From Nocardiopsis endophytica (GTDB lineage Bacteria > Actinomycetota > Actinomycetes > Streptosporangiales > Streptosporangiaceae): 47,817 nucleotides of DNA. This document shows, piece by piece, positions 42,392 to 47,817 of the stretch. The stretch is from NCBI RefSeq assembly GCF_027706725.1, contig NZ_JAQFWQ010000048.1:1-47817 (forward strand). The letters run 5' to 3'. Position 1 is the first letter of the stretch. Every line of letters begins with the position of its first letter. Both the position numbers and the translations under genes were made by a program. Under the pieces are notes generated by a model, which was not told the origin of the DNA, did not search any database, and worked only from the letters and a program-made list of their open reading frames with translations.

Positions 42392-43309
42392 ATGGAGCAA
42401 CTCGCCGGGAAGCAGGGAACGTGGAGCTTCGACGACGGCAAGGTCGTCATCCGATACGCCTCCGGGTGGCTCGCACCCGCCCTGCACAAGGCGCTCGGGC
42501 GCTCCGAGGTGCCCATGGCGGCCATCGCCGGGGTGGAATTCAACGCGCGCCGGAGCGGTGCCAAGAAAAAGGGCTGGGAGCTGCGGCTGCGCCTGCACGA
42601 CCGCACCGACCCCTACACTTTCGTCGGCGCCGCCCTTTCCCGCGATGAGCCCTTCCTGCTGACCGGCGACGCCAAGCAGGAACTGGTGGCCGAATACCAC
42701 GCCGACCAGATCCGCTTCGCCGCCGAGCAGGCGGGGCCGCCCGCTCCCGGCACCGCGACCGCCCTGGTGGCGCCGCTTCCGCTGCACATCCAGGTGCACG
42801 AGGGCACGGCGGCCTTCGACGGCTCGTCGCTGAGCCTGCAGTGGGCGGGGAACGCCTCTGGGCCCAAGCGGGCGCGCCAGCGCATGGAGTACCCGCTGGA
42901 GTCGATCGAGAAGGTGGAGTGGGTCCCCTCCGACGGGTGGGAGTACGGCCTGCTGCGGGTGGTCGAGCGCGGCGGCGGCGACCGCAAGGCCGTCAAGCCC
43001 GCCAAGGACCTGGCGTGCCTGCTGTTCGACGAGGGGGCCGAGCAGGGCAGGGCGCTGCTGATGGCGGCGACCGTGACGGCGTACCTGTGGGCCGCCGAGG
43101 ACGCCGGGCGGACGGCGGCGCCCCAGGTGGCCGCCGCGCCCGAGGGCGGCGCGCTCCCCGCCCCCGCGGCCGAGGACGGCGACGACCCCGACCCGCAGAG
43201 CCGGGTGATCTATGCCCGCATCCGCGAACTGGGGCGCCTGCACGCCGAGGGGCTGCTGACCGACGAGGAGTTCAGCGCCAAGAAGGCCGAACTGCTGGAC
43301 CGGCTGTGA
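42392..43309 (+). CDS. DUF4429 protein with C-terminal SHOCT domain
   Basis: This 305-residue protein has two DUF4429 units. The first begins QGTWSFDDGKVVIRY and contains AIAGVEFNARRSGAKKKGWELRLRL; the second covers VHEGTAAFDGSSLSLQW to RQRMEYPLESIEKVEWVPSDGWEYGLLRVV. They are PH-like beta folds that repeat the same strand order. A linker of Ala, Pro and Asp leads to a SHOCT helix pair (YARIRELGRLHAEGLLTDEEFSAKKAELLDRL, residues 273-305). SHOCT domains usually mediate oligomerisation. Role unknown; the family is common in Streptomyces and Nocardiopsis. Confidence 0.87.
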   Translation: MEQLAGKQGTWSFDDGKVVIRYASGWLAPALHKALGRSEVPMAAIAGVEFNARRSGAKKKGWELRLRLHDRTDPYTFVGAALSRDEPFLLTGDAKQELVAEYHADQIRFAAEQAGPPAPGTATALVAPLPLHIQVHEGTAAFDGSSLSLQWAGNASGPKRARQRMEYPLESIEKVEWVPSDGWEYGLLRVVERGGGDRKAVKPAKDLACLLFDEGAEQGRALLMAATVTAYLWAAEDAGRTAAPQVAAAPEGGALPAPAAEDGDDPDPQSRVIYARIRELGRLHAEGLLTDEEFSAKKAELLDRL

Positions 43310-43310
43310 G

Positions 43311-43356
43311 GCCACGAGCCCCCGGCCCCCGACACTGGGGACCGGGGGCTCGTGGC
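43311..43356. terminator. Bidirectional terminator between DUF4429 and RidA genes
   Basis: A 15-bp perfect stem joins 43311-43325 (GCCACGAGCCCCCGG) and 43342-43356. The loop itself can form a small CCCC/GGGG hairpin. The stem sits directly after the DUF4429 stop and 22 bases before the RidA stop. Confidence 0.8.
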
Positions 43357-43378
43357 CGGGGGGGGCGCCGGCCGCGCC

Positions 43379-43780
43379 TCACTTCAGGGCCGCGACCGCC
43401 TCGACCTCGACGAGCTGGTCGTCGTAGCCCAGCGCCGCCACGCCCAGCAGGGTCGCGGGGGCGTCGTGCTCACCGAAGGAGGCCCGGACCACGTCCCAGG
43501 CCTCGACGAGGTCCTCCTGCCGGGAGGAGGCCACGTACACGGTGTACTTCACCACGTCGGTCAAAGCCGCCCCGGCCTCGTCCAGGGCGGCCTCCAGGTT
43601 GGTGACGCAGCGGCGCGCCTGGGCCTGGAAGTCGCCGGGGGCGACGGTGGAGCCGTCCGTGTCCAGGGGGCAGGCCCCCGCGGTGTAGACGGTGCGCGCG
43701 GTGGTGACCGCCGCATAGGCGTAGTCGATGTCGTCGGTGAGTCGGTCGCTGGATCGGATCAGGTCGATGTGTTCGCTCAT
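43379..43780 (-). CDS. RidA/YjgF-family protein
   Basis: This 133-residue trimeric enamine/imine deaminase-like protein has the family pattern YAAVTTARTVYTAGACPLDTDGSTVAPGDFQAQARRCVTNLEAALDEAGAALTDVVKYTVYV, i.e. strand, substrate loop, helix and strand. It then has ATLLGVAALGYDDQLVEVEAVAAL. RidA proteins clear reactive 2-aminoacrylate. The position of the essential Arg of true RidA (about 105 in the family) is occupied within ATLLGVAALG, where no Arg is visible, so this is more likely a paralogue (Rid2-7 subfamily). Start ATG 43780. Confidence 0.85.
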   Translation of the reverse strand: MSEHIDLIRSSDRLTDDIDYAYAAVTTARTVYTAGACPLDTDGSTVAPGDFQAQARRCVTNLEAALDEAGAALTDVVKYTVYVASSRQEDLVEAWDVVRASFGEHDAPATLLGVAALGYDDQLVEVEAVAALK

Positions 43781-43869
43781 CGCGCCCGATCCTAGAAGGC
43801 GGACGGGGCGCCGCCCCAGCGGTTTTCCGCGCGGCCGGGGCCTCGGCTCCGGGCCCCGGTCCCGGCCGC

Positions 43870-44313
43870 TCAGCGGTACCAGCCGTTGCCCTGGGTGAAG
43901 CACCGCACGAGGTAGTCGCGGAGAGAGACCACCGCCAGGCGGCGGCGGTCGGTCTCGTGGTCCCATACGACGATGCCGGGGCCGTAGTCGGTGTGCACGT
44001 AGGCGAACTGGGGGCCCATATCGCTGTCCCCGAAGAAGATCATCTCGTCGAAGGGGGCGTAGAGCTCCACGTAGTCGGGCTCGGAGCGCATGGCGAGATT
44101 GTCCTCGACGAGCCGCTCGGCGTTCCACACCACGGCGTCGCCGTACTCGTTGTACACGCCGTCCATCTCCCGCAGCAGGGAGGCCAGCTCGAAGGGCAGG
44201 GGAAGGGACAGCGCCTTCTCCACCTCGGAGAGCATCGCCTCGTCCGCCGGGGCCGCGGGTTCGGCCTCGGGATGAAGTTCACCGATCAGTTCACGCCACA
44301 CATGGTGAATCAT
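43870..44313 (-). CDS. SMI1/KNR4 (SUKH) family protein
   Basis: This 147-residue protein has the SUKH fold. The N-terminal helix MIHHVWRELIGELHPE is followed by EVEKALSLPLPFELASLLREMDGVYN (the classical LPxxLxxLLxxxDG motif) and FFGDSDMGPQFAYVHTDYGPGIVVWDHETDRR. Bacterial members are commonly immunity proteins for polymorphic toxins. No toxin gene with a suitable delivery domain is adjacent. The frame remains open far upstream, but ATG 44313 is the natural start; its ribosome binding site is weak. Confidence 0.85.
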   Translation of the reverse strand: MIHHVWRELIGELHPEAEPAAPADEAMLSEVEKALSLPLPFELASLLREMDGVYNEYGDAVVWNAERLVEDNLAMRSEPDYVELYAPFDEMIFFGDSDMGPQFAYVHTDYGPGIVVWDHETDRRRLAVVSLRDYLVRCFTQGNGWYR

Positions 44314-44456
44314 CACAGGTCGGACCCGCACGCGGGAAACCGGCGGGCGCGAGTCCCCCGAATCCCTCCGAGGATCGGGCGATTCGCCCCCTTCGCCGGG
44401 GTGTGCGGTGTGTCCTGTGTCGCTCCGGCGCGCCGAGGAGGCCCAGGCGGATGCGC

Positions 44457-44506
44457 CACCCCCTCCATGTGGAATAGGGTGGCCCCGCCCTCCGTTGGAG
44501 GGGGTG
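44457..44506. repeat. 11-bp inverted repeat
   Basis: CACCCCCTCCA (44457-44467) and TGGAGGGGGTG (44496-44506) are exact complements separated by 28 bases. The repeat lies about 140 bases upstream of the SMI1/KNR4 start and could be a regulator site or hairpin. Confidence 0.5.
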
Positions 44507-44758
44507 CGGGCCGGTGCGGTAGAAAGTGTCCCCCGGGCTCCATTCATTGCCTTCGCGGAATACCGCGTCGGGCGCCCTCGGGCGACCCGGCGGCCTTCGG
44601 AGCCGCGTTGCGCCCTGCGCCGTGAGGCGACCGCCGTACCGGCCCGCACATACAGACCACCCCGTCCATCGGGCGGGGTCTTCTCATGTCCGGGGGCTCG
44701 TGGCGGGCCGCGCGCCCGGCCCGGCCTTCGGACGTGGACGCCCTGACGCCCGGCGGCG

Positions 44759-44930
44759 ATGGTGCCCCGCCGAGTGGCGTCGATCTCGCCGACTGTAACC
44801 GGCCCTGTCCGACGGCCGGAGGCCGCTCCGCGAAGGGCGGGTCCCAGGGGCCGGTCTCGCCCCAGGGCCGTCACCGGCGAGCCGACCCGGGCGGACGGGG
44901 ACGACACCGCTCCAAGGCACACGCCCCCCG
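44759..44930 (+). repeat. Dispersed repeat family B, copy B1
   Basis: It begins TGGTGCCCCGCCGAGTGG and ends near CACCGCTCCAAGGCACACG. Several blocks match the copy 250 bases downstream, including GCCGTCACCGGCG, GCCGACC and GGGCGGA. Confidence 0.7.
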
Positions 44931-45008
44931 GCGGCCCCCTCGCCCTGGCCCGACGAAGATCCGGCCGCGTCCGCTGGAGCAGGCCCTCCAGGTCAGCCCA
45001 CGCACCAC

Positions 45009-45165
45009 TGGTGCCCCGCCGAGTGGGCGGCCGAAGGCCGCCTCGCCGAAAGGTGGGGTACCGGCCAAGGCCTCGAAGACGGGCCGGTCCCGTTCCGTGG
45101 CCGTCACCGGCGGGCCGACCTGGGCGGATGGAGATTACACCACTCCAAGGGACACGGCCCACGGC
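45009..45165 (+). repeat. Dispersed repeat family B, copy B2
   Basis: It starts with TGGTGCCCCGCCGAGTGG, identical to B1. The end GGATGGAGATTACACCACTC with CAAGGGACACG matches both B1 and the inverted copy at 24055. Confidence 0.7.
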
Positions 45166-45341
45166 CCACGCGTCACCCCGCCGGTCGACACGCCCCCTCC
45201 ACAGCGGGTCGGGCGCCCCCGTTTCCACCTCCCGGTCCGGTTACGTACGCGAATCACCCGACTCCGAAGGGTCACGGGCCCTGTACGCCTCCTGCGGCTG
45301 AATGGGACCGCCACGGCAGCCGTCCCAGAGGAGGAACGACC

Positions 45342-46331
45342 ATGTCCCCGGCCCGACGCTTCCCCGACCGCCTCGGCCCCGCCCGCCGCGCGGGCGCCGC
45401 CCTGGCGGGCGCGGCGCTGGCCCTCGCGCTCTCCCCCGCCCCCGCCCAGGCCCAGACCTACCCCGGGTTCACCGTCAGCCGCTACGTCCCGCTCAGCGGC
45501 TCGGAGTCCGACATCTCCGGCGCCCGCGCGGCCGGGTGCGCGGAGGGCGAGGGCGGCCGCAGCGGCCCGCGGGTGCTGTTCTTCGGCACCCAGGAGGCCG
45601 GCGGCGACCTGCGCCAGCCGGGCACCAGCGCCGGGAGCCGCACCCCGCGCGTGCGCGCGGACCGGGCGGTGCAGGCCGCGGAGGCCTGGGCCGACGGCTT
45701 CGAGGAATGCGCCTCCGGGGGCGCCGAGGCCGAGCTGGCCCTCGGCGTGAACAACAAGTCCGACGGGAAGGCGTCGGGGTCCGGGGCCGGGTCGGCGTGG
45801 GCCGACGTGGTCGACCGGGCCGCCGCGCGCATCTCCGGGGGCAGGGTGTCGGTGGCGGGGGCGGTGGACGCCGAGCCTGAGTGGTCGTCGGCGTCCTGGG
45901 CTCGGGCGTGGGTGGACGCCTACACCTCGGGGTCCTCCACCCGCCTGTACGCGGCCAACTCCGCGGGCGGGTGCCCGCAGTACGGGTCGTCTTCGACCGG
46001 GTGCAACAACGGCTGGAGGCTGTCGGACGTGCACTACGTGTCGTCCGGGGCGTCGGACCGGATCCAGGCCGTGCCCCAGATCTACCGGACCGACGGGATC
46101 CAGGCCCGCCAGTGGGCGGCGGTCAGCGCCTGGGGCGCGGACCGGGGCAAGGGGCCGGTGCGCTTCGCGGGGTCGATGTCGCAGCGCATCGCCTGCAAGC
46201 AGCGCGGCGGGTGCGAGCGGACCGACAACACGGCCAAGGCGGCGTGGACGCAGCTGCGCGAGGAGCTGAACGCCCACCCGGAGACCCGCATCGGCGACCT
46301 GCCGTACGCGACCGACGTGCGGTGGCCGTAG
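45342..46331 (+). CDS. Secreted protein, possibly glycoside-hydrolase-like
   Basis: This 329-residue preprotein has a signal peptide at residues 1-37 (GAALAGAALALALSPAPAQA) after an Arg-rich start. The mature part shows alternating strands and helices (VLFFGTQEAGG, AVQAAEAWADGFEEC, AELALGVNNKSDG, VSVAGAVDAEPEW, SWARAWVDAYT), like a small TIM-barrel glycosidase of the GH25/Rv2525c-like kind. The ALGVNNKSDG and VAGAVDAEPEWS strands may carry acidic catalytic residues. Four or more cysteines suggest disulfides. AGAGGAGG before ATG 45342 is an excellent ribosome binding site. The family assignment is tentative. Confidence 0.75.
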   Translation: MSPARRFPDRLGPARRAGAALAGAALALALSPAPAQAQTYPGFTVSRYVPLSGSESDISGARAAGCAEGEGGRSGPRVLFFGTQEAGGDLRQPGTSAGSRTPRVRADRAVQAAEAWADGFEECASGGAEAELALGVNNKSDGKASGSGAGSAWADVVDRAAARISGGRVSVAGAVDAEPEWSSASWARAWVDAYTSGSSTRLYAANSAGGCPQYGSSSTGCNNGWRLSDVHYVSSGASDRIQAVPQIYRTDGIQARQWAAVSAWGADRGKGPVRFAGSMSQRIACKQRGGCERTDNTAKAAWTQLREELNAHPETRIGDLPYATDVRWP

Positions 46332-46397
46332 GCGACCTCTCCGGCTCCGCCGTCGCCGGGCCGGCCGGGCGCCGCCCGGCGGCGGCTGGGCCCCACG

Positions 46398-47342
46398 TCA
46401 ATAGGCCAGTTCGGCCACTACGCCGCGGTGGTCGCTGCCCGGGACGTCGTGCACGGCGGCGGACCGGGCCCGCATGTCCCGGTAGAGGACGTGGTCCAGG
46501 CGCACCATCGGGGCCGATGCGGGCCAGGTGAAGCCGGGCCCCCACCCGGCGGTGCGCTGGGCCTCGCCGAATCCGTCGAAGGCCTCCATGGCGCGGTCCG
46601 TGGCGGCGGTGTTCATGTCGCCCGCGACCACCACGGGCCCGGCTCCTTCGGCGTCGGCGTCGGAGGCCAGGGCCTGCAGGGAGCCGTTGCGCTCGCCGAC
46701 GGCCCTGGGGCGCAGCGAGGCGACGTGGCCGACGAGCACCGCGACGTCGCCGCCGGGGGCGTGGACGGTCGCCCGGAGCCCGCGGGACATCCCCATCGCG
46801 ACCTCGAGCGGCGCGGTCCCGTCGACGGGGTGGCGGCTCCACAGGCCCACGGTCCCCTGGCGGATCCATGTCCCGTCCGCGCCCAGCGCGGCGGAGGCGC
46901 ATTCGACGGGACCGGCGAGCTCCTCGACGGCCACCACGTCGGCGCCCCATCCGGACACCTCTCTCAGGGCCCCGCAGGGGTCGGGGTTGTCGGCGCCGAC
47001 GTTGAGGGTGGCCACGGTCAAGCGGCCCGAACCCGTATCCGCCCCGCCTCCCGCGCCCAGGCCGGGGACGTAGGCGGGGACGAACAGCAGCGCCCACACC
47101 AGCGAGGCGGCACCGACCGCCGCGGCGCCCGCGCGCGAGCGGAGCAGAAGGGCCCCGACGGCGGCGGGAAGGATGAGCAGCCCGACCCATGGCAGGCCGG
47201 AGTCGAGGAACACACCGAAGTCCCCGGGGATGAGCAGGCGCCCGGCCAGCAGGAGCGCCACCAGTGCTCCCGTCCCGACGAGGACCGCATCACGGACGCG
47301 AAGACGCTTGCGGCGTGATCGTGAGTGTGTTCGCTCGCTCAT
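46398..47342 (-). CDS. Membrane-anchored EEP-family protein (VanJ-like)
   Basis: This 314-residue protein has three N-terminal hydrophobic segments, about residues 18-39 (AVLVGTGALVALLLAGRLLI), 47-67 and 70-93, then an EEP hydrolase domain. Its motifs are ATLNVGADN near 112, VVAVEELAG near 138, VLVGHVASLRP, VVVAGDMNTAATD near 240 and the final GSDHRGVVAELAY. All four EEP metal-site motifs are present. Three helices plus an extracellular EEP domain is the layout of VanJ/StaP teicoplanin-resistance proteins and their many uncharacterised relatives. ATG 47342 is used; ATG 47351 is an alternative. Resistance is only a possibility. Confidence 0.83.
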   Translation of the reverse strand: MSERTHSRSRRKRLRVRDAVLVGTGALVALLLAGRLLIPGDFGVFLDSGLPWVGLLILPAAVGALLLRSRAGAAAVGAASLVWALLFVPAYVPGLGAGGGADTGSGRLTVATLNVGADNPDPCGALREVSGWGADVVAVEELAGPVECASAALGADGTWIRQGTVGLWSRHPVDGTAPLEVAMGMSRGLRATVHAPGGDVAVLVGHVASLRPRAVGERNGSLQALASDADAEGAGPVVVAGDMNTAATDRAMEAFDGFGEAQRTAGWGPGFTWPASAPMVRLDHVLYRDMRARSAAVHDVPGSDHRGVVAELAY

Positions 47343-47817
47343 GGGCCCCATCCTGGGTTCCGTTGCTAAGAGCCGCATGAGAACGGCGGCTTGGGGAGTG
47401 AGAGTTCGGTCGCACCCGCCGCGTTCGGCGGCCGAGGAGGAAGGAAGGCGGGAAACGGCCACGTCCACGTCCGAGCCCGGCCAGGCACCGGTGGCCATCG
47501 CCCGCAGCGCGGAACGGTCATCACGTTCATCCCGAGGGGATGGACTTCGGAGGGCCCAGGCGGCGGGCATCGCCACGCGAGGCCCCACCGGAGAGCGGAT
47601 GGCAAGGGCGGGACGGCACAGCAGGTACCCCGCTCAAGGACCCCGGCCGGGCGCCGGGCTGGCGGAGTGCAGTGTTGAGGGCGGCGACGACGAAGGTCGG
47701 CGGCCCGCGGCGCAGCGCTGTCGGGCGTGGCGCGTGTGCATGGTCACTGTGGAGGGCGGCAACGGCGACGGGGCGGTTCCCCGGCCCTGCCTTCCGTCCG
47801 GCGGGCCCCTCGCGGTC
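47343..47817. other. Right edge, no gene seen
   Basis: No supported coding frame. The last 197 bases are a copy of repeat family A that continues beyond the window. Confidence 0.5.
47621..47817 (+). repeat. Dispersed repeat family A, copy A4 (cut by window end)
   Basis: It begins GCAGGTACCCC, includes GGCGACGACGAAGGTCGG, CAGCGCTGTCGGG and GTGTGCATGGTCAC, and ends at CCCTCGCGGTC. This is the same order as A2, 30 kb away. Confidence 0.8.

Larger units (their letters stand above)
44314..45341. other. 1 kb intergenic region with a tandem pair of family B repeats
   Basis: Contents are an 11-bp inverted repeat (44457-44467 with 44496-44506) flanking a 28-base loop, and two copies of repeat B (44759 and 45009). 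Long frames exist on both strands (for example 44759-45301 plus) but consist of Arg/Pro-rich low-complexity sequence and are not supported. Confidence 0.55.

Noticed and set aside
44759-45301. Open frame of 180 codons across repeats B1 and B2
   Set aside because: Composition is almost all Arg, Pro, Gly, Ser and the frame follows the DNA repeat; no coding signal.
1-47817. CRISPR array, tRNA/rRNA genes, intact transposase, prophage
   Set aside because: No regularly spaced direct repeats with unique spacers, no cloverleaf or rRNA cores, no DDE/HUH transposase or phage structural motifs were found on either strand.

Overview
The window is chromosomal DNA from a very GC-rich actinobacterium. Codon use is strongly biased to G or C in the third position, GTG and TTG starts are common, genes overlap by GTGA or ATGA, and there are typical actinobacterial families such as SCO6745/SalK, DUF4429-SHOCT and BioMNY. 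A secreted S1 protease with its His, Asp and Ser spaced as in the Nocardiopsis alkaline proteases makes a Nocardiopsaceae member (Nocardiopsis or a close relative) the best guess. No rRNA, tRNA, CRISPR array, intact transposase or phage module was seen.

Layout, left part. The window opens in the end of a ROK-family gene (1-317). Next come a SpoIIAB-like ATP-binding protein and a divergent SoxR (426-1721). A block of small metabolic genes follows: VOC protein, unknown protein, alpha/beta hydrolase plus SDR, RNase HI, cytochrome P450, NDH-2-like oxidoreductase, EEP phosphodiesterase, membrane protein and quinone oxidoreductase-like MDR (2134-11187). At 11359-16583 lies a tight six-gene operon: thioesterase, bioM, bioN, bioY, acyl-CoA ligase and thiolase. 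The bioY-ligase-thiolase order recalls Bacillus yhfUTS, and the thiolase lacks its second catalytic cysteine.

Middle part. A gene-free 1.5 kb stretch (16584-18110) is filled with repeats and inverted repeats. It is followed by a divergent SDR/LysR pair with a clear operator, a SalK-like protein, a DUF418 membrane protein, an MFS exporter, a SRAP/HMCES protein, a second P450, an MBL-fold hydrolase, a Uma2 nuclease, an APH-type kinase, the secreted protease and a YdcF-like protein (18111-32898).

Right part. The most striking locus is 33187-40460, five co-oriented and nearly contiguous genes: a SWIM-like zinc protein, an unrecognised 469-residue protein, a vWA protein with an intact MIDAS motif, a MoxR-type AAA+ ATPase and a 956-residue DUF5682 protein. 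It ends in a perfect 16-bp-stem terminator. This is the actinobacterial form of the yehLMPQ-like MoxR-vWA systems, whose biological role is not known; a chaperone or conflict role is inferred. It is followed by a lipoprotein, peptide deformylase, DUF4429-SHOCT protein, RidA, an orphan SMI1/KNR4 protein, a secreted glycosidase-like protein and a VanJ-like membrane EEP protein.

Dispersed repeats. At least two families of 50-200 bp intergenic repeats recur across the window. Family A is at 16683, 16790, 17800 and 47621. Family B is at 24055, 44759 and 45009, with a looser pair at 19881 and 20111. They match no element I recognise.
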